From Fredinandcohnia onubensis (GTDB taxonomy: Bacteria; Bacillota; Bacilli; Bacillales; Bacillaceae_L), in assembly GCF_002734215.1 (NCBI RefSeq), contig NZ_NSEB01000006.1, positions 310,001-374,000 on the forward strand: a DNA stretch of 64,000 nucleotides. The letters are read 5' to 3'. Below, piece after piece: positions 48,401 to 57,391 of this stretch. Position numbers and translations under genes: made by a program. The number at the start of each line of letters is the position of its first letter. Position 1 is the first letter of the stretch. The notes beneath the pieces are model-generated. The model had not been told where the DNA came from, made no database searches, and saw only the letters and a program-made list of their open reading frames with translations.

Positions 48401-48880
48401 ATGTTTCATGTCGAACAATACAAAGGTAATAAAGCAGAAGACTATAAACTGGTAACAAAACAGCTAAATGCTTTGCTTGAAGGCGAACAAGATCAAATAG
48501 CAAATTTAGCAAATGCTTCAGCATTACTTAACCAATTTTTAGATAATGTCAATTGGGTTGGTTTTTATGTAAAGAAAGAGGATGAACTTATTCTCGGACC
48601 ATTCCAAGGCTTACCTGCATGTGTGAGAATTAAAATGGGGCGTGGGGTTTGTGGCACTGCAGCCCAAAATCAAAAGACTGAAAGAGTGGCAGATGTTCAT
48701 CTATTCCCAGGTCATATTGCATGTGATAGTGCTTCCCAATCGGAAATTGTTGTTCCAATTATGAAAAATGGTGAAGTTTTTGGTGTGTTAGATATCGACA
48801 GCCCAATTAAAGAGCGTTTTGATGAAGTGGACCAACAATGCCTTGAAGAATTTGTGAAAGTTTTAGAACAACACATATAA
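48401..48880 (+). CDS. ytsP: GAF-domain free methionine-(R)-sulfoxide reductase
   Basis: A 159-residue single GAF domain of the fRMsr type, which reduces free methionine-R-sulfoxide. Three cysteines match the catalytic set: GLPACVRIKMG (C74), GRGVCGTAA (C84) and GHIACDSASQSEIVVP (about C108). ATG 48401 follows GGAGGGGAATCATA. It lies between refZ and the diguanylate cyclase, as B. subtilis ytsP does. The gene beside it acts on methionine, so a link in methionine repair or turnover is possible. Confidence 0.9.
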   Translation: MFHVEQYKGNKAEDYKLVTKQLNALLEGEQDQIANLANASALLNQFLDNVNWVGFYVKKEDELILGPFQGLPACVRIKMGRGVCGTAAQNQKTERVADVHLFPGHIACDSASQSEIVVPIMKNGEVFGVLDIDSPIKERFDEVDQQCLEEFVKVLEQHI

Positions 48881-48883
48881 GAA

Positions 48884-48920
48884 TAAGCCAGTGAGGATTT
48901 TTGTCCTCGCTGGCTTTTGT
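48884..48920. terminator. Terminator between ytsP and the lyase gene
   Basis: AGCCAGTGAGGA pairs with TCCTCGCTGGCT around a 6-nt loop and is symmetric; it serves both convergent genes. Confidence 0.85.
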
Positions 48921-50099
48921 TTATCCGTTTAACGCTTGATCTAAATCATCCCATATATCTTCCCATGCTTCTAATCCTACCGAAAGTCGAATTAAATTAT
49001 CCGTAATCCCCATTTTTAATCGTGATTCTTCTGGTACAACAGCATGTGTCATTGTTGCTGGATGCTGAATGAGAGTCTCTGTATCACCTAGACTCACAGC
49101 AATTTTGATTAATTTTACTCGATTTAAAACGTCTTGCGCATCCTTCTTTGTGCCTTTAATTGTAAAAGATATGAGTCCACCGGGCTTGCTCATTTGTTTT
49201 TTCATAATCTCGTACGCTGGGCTATCTATATCTCCAGGATAAAAAATTCGCTCCACATTTTTATGTTCTTTTAGTAACGATGCGATTTTTTCTGTATTAT
49301 CACAGTGGCGGTCCATCCTTACTGGCAGTGTTTTTAGCCCACGAAGTAAAAGCCATGCATCAAATGGGGACATAATACCACCAATATCCTTTTTCGTTGT
49401 CATTGCCACCTCTTGAATAAATTCCTTTTTGCCAACGACAAGACCTGCGATCACATCACCATGTCCTCCAATATACTTTGTGGCACTGTGTACCACAATA
49501 TCACAACCCAATTTAATTGGTTGCTGCAAATACGGTGAACTAAAAGTATTGTCCACGACAACCGGGATATTAAGCTGTTTCGCAATCTTAACAACCTTTT
49601 GTAAGTCAATAAGTTTCATAGTTGGATTAATGGGTGTCTCAATATAGATTAGTTTTGTTTGTGGAGTGATTTTTGAAAGGATTTCCTCTTCATCATCCAT
49701 ATCACTGAAATCATGCTCAATGTTGTACTTCTCGTTCATCATCTGAAGTAGACCAAAGGTACATCCATATAGTCCCTGTGAGCAGAGGATATGATCACCA
49801 GATTTTGTTAATGCGAATAACACAGCCGAAACAGCAGCCATCCCTGATCCAAATGAAAGCCCTGCTTCCCCACCCTCTAAGAGAGCAATTCTTTCTTCTA
49901 AAAGTTTTACTGTTGGGTTCCCTAATCTAGAATATATATATCCTTCATCTGTACCAGCAAAACGAGCTTCTCCTTGTTCAGCTGTTTCAAATGTAAAAGT
50001 TGATGTTTGGTAAAGTGGTGGTGTTAAACTACCATTTGGGGAAGATGTTCCCCCTCCATGTATCGCTAAAGTGTCAAAGTATTTACTTTCCTTGCTCAT
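48921..50099 (-). CDS. megL: Methionine gamma-lyase (PLP-dependent)
   Basis: A 392-residue Cys/Met-metabolism PLP enzyme. The PLP Lys is K208 in VHSATKYIGGHGD, and D183 binds the pyridine. Y111 and C113 in GLYGCTFG match the Tyr-x-Cys of methionine gamma-lyases, where cystathionine enzymes usually lack the Cys, so methionine cleavage to methanethiol, ammonia and 2-oxobutyrate is the best call. ATG 50099 has AAGGATAAGGGG. A cystathionine or homocysteine lyase role remains possible. Its place beside a methionine sulfoxide reductase is suggestive. Confidence 0.85.
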   Translation of the reverse strand: MSKESKYFDTLAIHGGGTSSPNGSLTPPLYQTSTFTFETAEQGEARFAGTDEGYIYSRLGNPTVKLLEERIALLEGGEAGLSFGSGMAAVSAVLFALTKSGDHILCSQGLYGCTFGLLQMMNEKYNIEHDFSDMDDEEEILSKITPQTKLIYIETPINPTMKLIDLQKVVKIAKQLNIPVVVDNTFSSPYLQQPIKLGCDIVVHSATKYIGGHGDVIAGLVVGKKEFIQEVAMTTKKDIGGIMSPFDAWLLLRGLKTLPVRMDRHCDNTEKIASLLKEHKNVERIFYPGDIDSPAYEIMKKQMSKPGGLISFTIKGTKKDAQDVLNRVKLIKIAVSLGDTETLIQHPATMTHAVVPEESRLKMGITDNLIRLSVGLEAWEDIWDDLDQALNG

Positions 50100-50233
50100 G
50101 CTCCCCTTATCCTCCTTAAAACTTTTGATTATATCATTAGCATATGATAAGAGGGGTTGTTTTGAAAGCGTTTTCTATTTTCGTAGAGGTTTACTTGGTT
50201 TTACTCGTTAACGAGGACAAGTTCGTTTTCAAC

Positions 50234-50262
50234 CAAAAAGGACATCCATTTATAGATGCCCT
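50234..50262 (-). terminator. Terminator of the diguanylate cyclase gene
   Basis: On the minus strand GGGCATC/GATGTCC with an 8-nt loop is followed by TTTTTGG. It overlaps the 3' end of the gene. Confidence 0.75.
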
Positions 50263-51671
50263 TCAATTACTTTATTTTCACTAGCAATAACTTGATTTTT
50301 TCCTGATTGTTTAGCTACATACAGTGCATTGTCTGCACGGTGGAATAAACTTTGGAATGTTTCTCTGAATTCCTTATACCAGGTAGCCACCCCACACGAA
50401 ATTGTGATTTTGGGATTTGAATTCTGTTCCACCCTTTTTCCGAGCCGTTCTGCAACAGCAATCCCTGAAGCTAAATCCACTCTAGGCAGATAAATTGCGA
50501 GTTCTTCTCCACCCCATCTTGCTCCAATGTCGTTGTCACGGATATTTTCCTTAATGAGAGTAGCTATTTGAATAATCGCTTCGTCCCCAACTTGATGGCC
50601 ATAAGTGTCATTAATGCCTTTGAAATCATCAATGTCAATTAATATAAACGTACCAAAAGCATCTGTTTCCAATGATTTGTGTACACAATCCTCTAAGTGA
50701 TTACGAGAATAAAGTTTGGTTAAATAATCGGTGATTACCAATTTTTCAAGTTCTTCCCGGAGGATTGAATTTGTAAAAGCCAAGGATGAATGATAGATCA
50801 AGGATTGCAGGAGTTTAAACTTATCAAAAGAAAAGAAATAAGGCAGTTCATGTAAAACAATGGCAACACCTAAAATTTCATTGCGTTGTACAATCGGAAC
50901 AGACATCAAAGATCGATAGACGGATTTGCCAAATGCTGTATCTCCTTGTAAATCTCCTATGAATAGAGGTTCTTTTTCTGTTAAAATTCGATCAAGGCAA
51001 TATAAAACATATTGCTCGCCATGTCCTTCTTCAAAAAAAGCAGTACTTCCCGGAAGTACCTCTATTTGTCCATTCGATTGTAATAAGAAGCCTACTTCAT
51101 TTGCGCCAAAGGAAGCTTTGATTTGAGATGTCATGAATGTCATTGTATCTGTTAATCGCAAATTAGAATTTAACTTATGTGAAGTTTCATTAATTAATTG
51201 TAGATCGGCAATTAATTGTTTTGACTGTTGGTAGAGTTGGGCATTTTCGAATGCATGTCCAGCTGTATTTGCCAAAAGTTCAATAAACTGGATTTCTGAT
51301 TTCGGAAATACCAGTCCGTCATGGGCGTTGATTTGCAAGACTCCATAAACACCCTGCCTACCTTTTAAAGGGGCATAAATGACCGATTTTTTATCAGTAA
51401 CTGAATCTTCAAGTTGCAGAGTTCCGTTTACAAACGCTTGCATAACTAGAGAGTGTTCACCATTTTCGTATTCTTGTATATCTTTAATCGGAATAACATT
51501 ATGTCGTTTATTATCATGTGCAAGAAATAAGGTAAATGTAAATGATGGGTATACATCTTGTAATGTATTCATAACCTCTTCGAGCACAGCATCTATATCC
51601 ATGGTTGAATGAAACTTAGAGGTTACTCTAAATAGTTGCTCATATCTCAATTCTTCATTTGGAAACTTCAT
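50250..51671 (-). CDS. dgcP: GAF-GGDEF diguanylate cyclase (DgcP-like)
   Basis: A 473-residue protein with two GAF domains (about 15-145 and 165-300) and a C-terminal GGDEF domain (about 310-465). The active site reads GGEEL in GARWGGEELAIY, a near-consensus version, and the inhibitory RxxD site RDND lies five residues before it, so c-di-GMP synthesis with product control is expected. FDIDDFK-like metal residues are in LIDIDDFKGIND. No transmembrane helix is seen. B. subtilis DgcP (YtrP) is the match by domain set and by position next to rpsD. ATG 51671 is used. Confidence 0.92.
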   Translation of the reverse strand: MKFPNEELRYEQLFRVTSKFHSTMDIDAVLEEVMNTLQDVYPSFTFTLFLAHDNKRHNVIPIKDIQEYENGEHSLVMQAFVNGTLQLEDSVTDKKSVIYAPLKGRQGVYGVLQINAHDGLVFPKSEIQFIELLANTAGHAFENAQLYQQSKQLIADLQLINETSHKLNSNLRLTDTMTFMTSQIKASFGANEVGFLLQSNGQIEVLPGSTAFFEEGHGEQYVLYCLDRILTEKEPLFIGDLQGDTAFGKSVYRSLMSVPIVQRNEILGVAIVLHELPYFFSFDKFKLLQSLIYHSSLAFTNSILREELEKLVITDYLTKLYSRNHLEDCVHKSLETDAFGTFILIDIDDFKGINDTYGHQVGDEAIIQIATLIKENIRDNDIGARWGGEELAIYLPRVDLASGIAVAERLGKRVEQNSNPKITISCGVATWYKEFRETFQSLFHRADNALYVAKQSGKNQVIASENKVIEGHL

Positions 51672-51690
51672 GATTAATCACCCATCTATT

Positions 51691-51942
51691 ATCAAATGCG
51701 CCTTGGCGTATTTGCGCCCAGATTTTTTAGGCCCACACGAGGTGGGTCACAAAGACGTTGCCACAGGACCTGGCGTTCTTAGTTTTTGATCTTATGCTCG
51801 AAAAATTACCTTTGAAAATCGCATGTCTCCGCCGGAGGCTTTAACTTTTATTCAGCCGGGGTTTGAACCTCTACGCAAATTTTCATAATTATATTTTTAC
51901 ATCCCACATAAATGCGGAAGAACTTCTGCTGAATAAAGTTAG
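51691..51942. repeat. Dispersed structured repeat, copy A
   Basis: The head 51691-51728 is identical over 38 bp to 63004-63041 in copy B. It contains a hairpin CAAATGCGCC/GGCGTATTTG. The middle has other stems (GGCCCAC/GTGGGTC). The end region GAGGCTTTAACTTTTATTCAGC and the distal GCTGAATAAAGTT form matching arms and resemble the end of copy B. No open frame covers it. Confidence 0.8.
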
Positions 51943-52085
51943 TACTTATTAAATCTATTATAATAGAAAATGCACGAAAAATGTTTTATTATATCGTAAA
52001 AAAACAAAATTTATTACATCTTCATGTTAATAATCGAATTTTCTCCAAGAAGATCTTGGCGTTTTATGTATATTATCATGATAAC

Positions 52086-52114
52086 TTGACTTCCTTTAGT
52101 AAAAATCATATAAT
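52086..52114 (+). promoter_or_regulatory. Sigma-A promoter of rpsD
   Basis: TTGACT at 52086-52091, a 17-nt spacer and a perfect TATAAT at 52109-52114 give a strong promoter about 205 bp before the rpsD start. Confidence 0.85.
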
Positions 52115-52120
52115 GAGCGT

Positions 52121-52318
52121 TGTGTAAAATATTGCAGCGTATGTGAGTAGGTTTTTGTTCTATTTTGTTCCTCTGCGTGAGCTTTTAGCTCATAGATGGT
52201 GTATCACGTAACTCTTGGCTGCTAGAGCGAAGGTACATGAAAACAAAATAGTCGAGAGCATCTAGCACATCTGTTTTTATTTTACAACAAAATAAAAACA
52301 TTGAAGGAGGAGTCATTC
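52121..52318 (+). promoter_or_regulatory. rpsD 5' leader, likely S4 autoregulatory element
   Basis: A roughly 200-nt untranslated leader with several pairing segments, including GAGCTTTTAGCTC near 52180 and the distant match TTTTGTTCTATTTTGTT (52156) with AACAAAATA (about 52243). In B. subtilis S4 represses its own gene through a leader of similar size. That this leader does so is inferred from position and length. Confidence 0.55.
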
Positions 52319-52921
52319 ATGGCTCGTTATACTGGTCCAAGCTGGAAATTATCCCGTCGTCTTGGAATCTCATTAAGTGGTACTGGTAAAGAATTAGAAA
52401 AGCGTCCTTACGCTCCTGGACAACATGGTCCAAACCAACGCAAGAAGCTTTCTGAATATGGTTTACAATTACAAGAAAAACAAAAGCTTCGTCATATGTA
52501 TGGTGTGAATGAGCGTCAATTCCGCACTACATTCAACAATGCAAGCAAAATGCAAGGGATCCTTGGTGAAAACTTCATGATTCTTCTTGAATCACGTTTA
52601 GATAACCTAGTTTACCGTCTTGGTCTTGCTCGTACTCGTCGTGCAGCTCGCCAATTAGTTAACCATGGTCATATTACTGTAGATGGTAGCCGCGTTGATA
52701 TTCCATCTTACCGTGTAAAACCTGGTCAAACAATTGCAGTTCGTGAAAAATCACGTAACCTTGTTGCAATTAAAGAAGCTATCGAAGCTACTACTTTCGT
52801 ACCAGAATATTTAACTTTTGATGCTGATAAGCTAGAAGGAACATACACTCGTTTACCAGAGCGTTCTGAATTACCAGCAGAAATTAACGAAGCATTCATC
52901 GTTGAGTTCTACTCACGTTAA
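52319..52921 (+). CDS. rpsD: 30S ribosomal protein S4
   Basis: A 200-residue ribosomal protein S4 that binds 16S rRNA early in 30S assembly. The S4 RNA-binding domain is visible at [34 protein letters not shown] (about 90-123, given here as a single region). The N-terminus [16 protein letters not shown] has no zinc-binding cysteines, the zinc-free form found in B. subtilis. ATG 52319 has AAGGAGGAG. It is monocistronic with a strong promoter and terminator. Confidence 0.98.
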   Translation: MARYTGPSWKLSRRLGISLSGTGKELEKRPYAPGQHGPNQRKKLSEYGLQLQEKQKLRHMYGVNERQFRTTFNNASKMQGILGENFMILLESRLDNLVYRLGLARTRRAARQLVNHGHITVDGSRVDIPSYRVKPGQTIAVREKSRNLVAIKEAIEATTFVPEYLTFDADKLEGTYTRLPERSELPAEINEAFIVEFYSR

Positions 52922-52928
52922 TCTTCCT

Positions 52929-52964
52929 AAAGAGGAAAGGGATATCCCTTTCCTCTTTTTTTTT
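52929..52964 (+). terminator. Terminator of rpsD
   Basis: AGAGGAAAGGGA pairs perfectly with TCCCTTTCCTCT and is followed by nine T residues. Confidence 0.95.
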
Positions 52965-52977
52965 GCATAAATAAAAT

Positions 52978-53008
52978 GAATAAGGTGCTCCTGAGGAGCA
53001 CCTTATTC
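52978..53008 (-). terminator. Terminator of tyrS
   Basis: GGTGCTCC/GGAGCACC around a 3-nt loop, next to the tyrS stop codon; on the minus strand it is followed by TTATTCATTTT. Confidence 0.75.
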
Positions 53009-53011
53009 ATT

Positions 53012-54271
53012 TTAATATTTAATTAAGAAATATTTTTTCTTGCCACGTCGAATGACGGTGAATTGACCTTCGATCCGATTTTGCGAAGTCAAAACCGCAT
53101 CAACTTCTTGGATTCTCTCACCATTGACATAGATGGCTCCATTTCCAATATCCTCACGTGCCTGACGCTTCGATGGGGAAATTTTACTCATTACTAATAA
53201 ATCAACTAACCCAACCCCAGTTTCCCCATTGTACTCATATGAAGGAACATCCTTAAAGCCTTGCTTAATTTCCTCTGCACTTAATTCACTGATAGAACCG
53301 CTGAATAATGCTGTTGAAATTTTCACAGCTTGCTCTAAAGCAGCTTCTCCATGAACCAATTTCGTTACTTCCTCAGCCAACGTCTTTTGTGCCAATCGCA
53401 TTTCAGGTGCATGTTGAATTTCTGCTTCAAGACTCTCAATTTCCTCTTTGGATAGGAACGTAAAATATTTTAAATAGCGAACAACATCACGGTCATCTGT
53501 ATTGATCCAGAATTGATAAAACTCGTATGGTGACGTTTTATCTTTATCTAACCAGATTGTACCACCTTCTGTTTTTCCAAACTTCGTTCCATCAGCTTTC
53601 GTCACGAGTGGTATAGTTAGACCAAATGCTTTTGCATCCTCGACTGTCTTACGAATTAATTCAAGTCCGGCTGTGATATTCCCCCATTGGTCACTTCCAC
53701 CAATTTGAAGTCGGCAGCCTACATCTTCATAGAGTTTCAAGAAGTCATAGGATTGTAAAATCATATAGCTAAACTCTGTAAATGAAATCCCAGCATCAAG
53801 ACGAGATTGCACAGAGTCTTTAGCGAGCATGTAATTTAGCCCAAAGCTTTTACCTATGTCACGCAAGAAAGTAATTAAGTCTAGACTACCAATCCAATCG
53901 TAGTTATTTGCAATTTGAGCTGGATTTCCTTCTGCTTCAAAATCCAAAAAGCGTGAAAGCTGGTTTTTAATGCTATTACTAAACTCCACGACTACCTCTT
54001 TCGGATTCAGTGTTCTTTCAGCCTTTTTACCACTTGGGTCACCAATTAAACCTGTCGCTCCACCAACTAATGCAATAGGTTGATGCCCTGCTAATTGGAA
54101 TCTTCTCAAGGTTAAAACCCCTACTAAGTGTCCAATATGTAAACTATCAGCTGTTGGATCAAATCCACAATACAATTTAATCTTTTCATTCTTTAATGTA
54201 TTCTGTAGACCATCCTGGTCCGTTACCTGATTTATCAATCCCCTATAGGTCAAATCCTGTATAACATCCAT
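53012..54271 (-). CDS. tyrS: Tyrosyl-tRNA synthetase
   Basis: A 419-residue class I tyrosyl-tRNA synthetase. The HIGH motif is HIGHLVGVLTLRRFQ near residue 47, the tyrosine pocket includes YCGFDPTADSLH and YMILQSYDF, and the KMSKS motif appears as KFGKT near 231. A C-terminal S4-like RNA-binding domain covers about 350-419. ATG 54271 has AAAAGGAGAATCG. Only 150 bp separate it from the divergent PBP gene, and no T-box leader is seen there. Confidence 0.96.
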   Translation of the reverse strand: MDVIQDLTYRGLINQVTDQDGLQNTLKNEKIKLYCGFDPTADSLHIGHLVGVLTLRRFQLAGHQPIALVGGATGLIGDPSGKKAERTLNPKEVVVEFSNSIKNQLSRFLDFEAEGNPAQIANNYDWIGSLDLITFLRDIGKSFGLNYMLAKDSVQSRLDAGISFTEFSYMILQSYDFLKLYEDVGCRLQIGGSDQWGNITAGLELIRKTVEDAKAFGLTIPLVTKADGTKFGKTEGGTIWLDKDKTSPYEFYQFWINTDDRDVVRYLKYFTFLSKEEIESLEAEIQHAPEMRLAQKTLAEEVTKLVHGEAALEQAVKISTALFSGSISELSAEEIKQGFKDVPSYEYNGETGVGLVDLLVMSKISPSKRQAREDIGNGAIYVNGERIQEVDAVLTSQNRIEGQFTVIRRGKKKYFLIKY

Positions 54272-54421
54272 TAAATATCGATTCTCCTTTTAACCTTATA
54301 ATAAGGTTTTTCTATCACATTCTGTCTATTATTGTCAAATTAAATAATGGAAATTCATAAAATAATATTAATGACCCTACGCTATATGCTATAATAAACT
54401 TGGATTTTTAGGGGGATGATT

Positions 54422-57337
54422 ATGAATCTAAATAAATCACAGATATTTGAAAAAATTAGCTCTTTTTGGCGAAGAGTCCTATCAAATAAAGTCATTCAAG
54501 CGGTTACAGGAAACAAAGTTCGTAAAGGCGCAAGAGTTACTTACGGGGTTGTATGGAACTTATTTTTAATCTTCTTTATTATTGGTCTGCTTGGACTTGG
54601 CTTTGCCGGTGGAGCTGGAGCAGGATATTTTGCATCTTTGGTTAAGGACGAACCTGTCCGAAACTATGATAGTTTACAAAAAGATATTTATAACTATGAA
54701 GAAAACACGGAGGTCTACTTTGCAAATGAGGTCTACCTTGGTCAATTACGGGCAGACCTGCAACGTGAAGAAGTAGCACTCGAAGATATTTCACAATTTG
54801 TCTTAGATGCTGTTATTGCTACTGAGGACCAATATTTCTATAAGCACGATGGAGTTGTGCCAAAATCAATATTACGGGCAATCGTACAGGATGTAACAAA
54901 TTCACCTATCCAAACTGGAGGAAGTACGCTAACCCAGCAATTGATCAAGAATCAAATTTTATCAAATGAAGTTTCCTTTGATCGGAAGGCTAAGGAAATT
55001 CTCATCGCACTTCGACTTGAAAAGTTTTTTGATAAAGATGAAATTCTAGAAGCATATCTAAATATTATTCCATATGGCCGTAATTCATCAGGTCGAAATA
55101 TTGCTGGAGTTCAAACAGCAGCCAAAGGGATTTTTGGAGTAGATGCAAAGGATTTAAACCTTCCACAAGCAGCATTTATCGCTGGGATACCTCAAAACCC
55201 ATATGTATATACGCCATTCTTAAACCAGGGTGGAAAGGTTAAAGAGAACTTGGAGCCTGGTATCAACCGGATGAAAACAGTCTTAGAGCGTATGCTTACA
55301 GGTGGTTTCATTACACAGAGTCAATATGAAGAAGCACTTGCCTATGATATTCGTGCCAACCTGGCTCCACCTAAGTCAGAGCCTACTGAAAAATATCCTT
55401 GGTTAACAGTTGAAGTAGAAAAACGTGCCACTGATATTTTGATGAAGAAATTGGCTAAGGATGATGGATACGAGGAAAAGGATCTTGAAGAAAATAAGGA
55501 ACTTCGATCACACTATCAAGTGATTGCAGATAGAAACCTTCGTCAAAATGGATATAAAATCCATACAACGATTGACAAAGAAGTATATGATGCAATGCAA
55601 GAGGCAGTAAAGAATTTTCAATATTTTGGTCCAGATCGAAAAGAAACGAAGAAAAACTTAGAAACGAATGAAGATGTGCAAGTAATCGAACCAGAAGAGC
55701 TCGGTTCTGTATTAATTGAAAATAGGACAGGAAAAATAATTAGTTTTGTGGGAGGCCGTGACTTCGAGCGTGAACAAACCAATCATGCATTAGGTGCAAA
55801 GCGTTCAAATGGTTCAACAATGAAGCCGCTCTTGGACTATGCACCAGCAATGGAACTAGGACTCGTACAACCTGGAAGTGTAATTGCCGATGTAAAGTTT
55901 TCATATGGAAAATATACGCCATATAACGTGGGTGGGACAAATGACTTTGATGGTCTAATGTCTGCAAGACGTGCTTTACAAGTCTCTAAGAATATCCCGG
56001 CCATCAAGACATACTTAAAGGCATTTGATTACCGCCCAATTACTTTCCTAGAGAAAATGGGGTTCACTTCTTTAAATGAAAAAGATTATCATGCACCATC
56101 TTTAGCAATAGGCGGTATGACGGATGGCGTTTCAGTTGAAGAGAATGTAAATGCATTTGCAACATTTGCTAACGAAGGTAAGTTTATCGATGCCTACATG
56201 ATTGAAAAAATTGAAACGAACGACGGAGATGTTATATACGAGCATGAAGTGAAACCTGTTGAGGTTTTCTCTCCACAAACTGCTTATTTAACAATCGATA
56301 TGATGCGTGATGTTATAAATGGTGGTACAGCTGCATCTATGAATAGTTACCTTAAGTTTAATGCGGACTGGGCTGGTAAAACAGGTACAACTAACGACTG
56401 GTGGGATATTTGGTTTGTAGCAACGAACCCCAATGTAACCTTTGGTACGTGGATTGGCTATGATACACCAAAGCCAGTGGCATTAAATTATAAAGGACTT
56501 TATAATTCAAGGAGAAATATTCTTCTGTGGGCACAACAATTAAATGCGGTATATGATGTAAAACCAGAGCTTGTTAAGCCAAAAGAAAACTTTAAAATGC
56601 CTGGAGGAATTGTAAGTCGCTCCTATTGTGGAATTTCTGGATTACTTCCTTCAGATTTATGTCGTGAAGCTGGTCTTGTACAATCTGACATATATAACGC
56701 TAAATTTGTTCCTACAAAGGTCGATGATAACCTTGTAAAAGGTAAGTATATTGAAGTAGATGGCAAAGCCTATCGTGTACCATCAAGTGCACCACAGGAA
56801 TTTGTCCAAGAAGGAATCATGATCAAGAAAGAGTTTTTAGCAGAGCATGGTTTAAAAGATTCAGCGGCCATTTCACAACTGCTTCCTAAAAATGATCGTT
56901 GGAAGAACCTTGTCGTTACAGAATCTACTGAACTTAAAGACAATGGTTCAGTCCCATCCCAAGTAAAAGGTGCCTCGATTTCTTCAGGTACATTGAAATG
57001 GGCAAAGCATGATCACAATGATGTCATTGGATATCGAATCTATTCTGCAGCAAATTTCACAGCAGACTTCAAGAAGATTGGAAGTGTTCCTGCTACAAAG
57101 AACTTACAATTTAACGTTGGAAACGCCGTTGCAGCCTATTATGTAACTGCTGTTGATGTCACTGGTAAAGAAACGCCACTTGCAAATTCAGTTTTAATCA
57201 AGAATGGCGACTACAAACCAGAGCAAGAAGTGGTTATCCCACCACCGGCAGACCCTCCTGCTGAAGGGGATAGTGGTGCTAATAATGAAAATGGAAATAA
57301 CGGCAATGGTAAAGGTAACGGTAAAGAAGAAGGTTGA
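54422..57337 (+). CDS. Class A penicillin-binding protein (transglycosylase/transpeptidase)
   Basis: A 971-residue class A PBP that polymerises and cross-links peptidoglycan. A transmembrane helix lies at about 41-66. The glycosyltransferase domain has the catalytic Glu in AVIATEDQYFYKHDGV (about E135) and GGSTLTQQLIKN. The transpeptidase has the nucleophile in GSTMKP (about S465, K468), SKN near 522 and KTGTTN near 650. A fibronectin-III-like region (about 860-935) and a Pro/Gly/Asn-rich tail end the protein. ATG 54422 has AGGGGG at six bases. The exact PBP1 subtype is uncertain. Confidence 0.94.
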   Translation: MNLNKSQIFEKISSFWRRVLSNKVIQAVTGNKVRKGARVTYGVVWNLFLIFFIIGLLGLGFAGGAGAGYFASLVKDEPVRNYDSLQKDIYNYEENTEVYFANEVYLGQLRADLQREEVALEDISQFVLDAVIATEDQYFYKHDGVVPKSILRAIVQDVTNSPIQTGGSTLTQQLIKNQILSNEVSFDRKAKEILIALRLEKFFDKDEILEAYLNIIPYGRNSSGRNIAGVQTAAKGIFGVDAKDLNLPQAAFIAGIPQNPYVYTPFLNQGGKVKENLEPGINRMKTVLERMLTGGFITQSQYEEALAYDIRANLAPPKSEPTEKYPWLTVEVEKRATDILMKKLAKDDGYEEKDLEENKELRSHYQVIADRNLRQNGYKIHTTIDKEVYDAMQEAVKNFQYFGPDRKETKKNLETNEDVQVIEPEELGSVLIENRTGKIISFVGGRDFEREQTNHALGAKRSNGSTMKPLLDYAPAMELGLVQPGSVIADVKFSYGKYTPYNVGGTNDFDGLMSARRALQVSKNIPAIKTYLKAFDYRPITFLEKMGFTSLNEKDYHAPSLAIGGMTDGVSVEENVNAFATFANEGKFIDAYMIEKIETNDGDVIYEHEVKPVEVFSPQTAYLTIDMMRDVINGGTAASMNSYLKFNADWAGKTGTTNDWWDIWFVATNPNVTFGTWIGYDTPKPVALNYKGLYNSRRNILLWAQQLNAVYDVKPELVKPKENFKMPGGIVSRSYCGISGLLPSDLCREAGLVQSDIYNAKFVPTKVDDNLVKGKYIEVDGKAYRVPSSAPQEFVQEGIMIKKEFLAEHGLKDSAAISQLLPKNDRWKNLVVTESTELKDNGSVPSQVKGASISSGTLKWAKHDHNDVIGYRIYSAANFTADFKKIGSVPATKNLQFNVGNAVAAYYVTAVDVTGKETPLANSVLIKNGDYKPEQEVVIPPPADPPAEGDSGANNENGNNGNGKGNGKEEG

Positions 57338-57347
57338 AATTAATCAA

Positions 57348-57382
57348 TAAAAAGAGGTGATCCAGTGGATCACCTCTTTTTC
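57348..57382. terminator. Bidirectional terminator between the PBP gene and acsA
   Basis: AAAAAGAGGTGATCC pairs with GGATCACCTCTTTTT around AGT; it is symmetric and serves both convergent genes. Confidence 0.92.
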
Positions 57383-57391
57383 TGTTAACAT

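Larger units (their letters stand above)
51672..52318. other. Intergenic region between dgcP and rpsD
   Basis: This 647-bp gap holds a dispersed structured repeat (51691-51942), an AT-rich stretch, the rpsD promoter (52086-52114) and the long rpsD leader (about 52121-52318). No coding frame with support was found. Confidence 0.75.

Noticed and set aside
54272-54421. T-box leader for tyrS
   Set aside because: The region is only 150 bp and shows no T-box-like structure or conserved box before tyrS.
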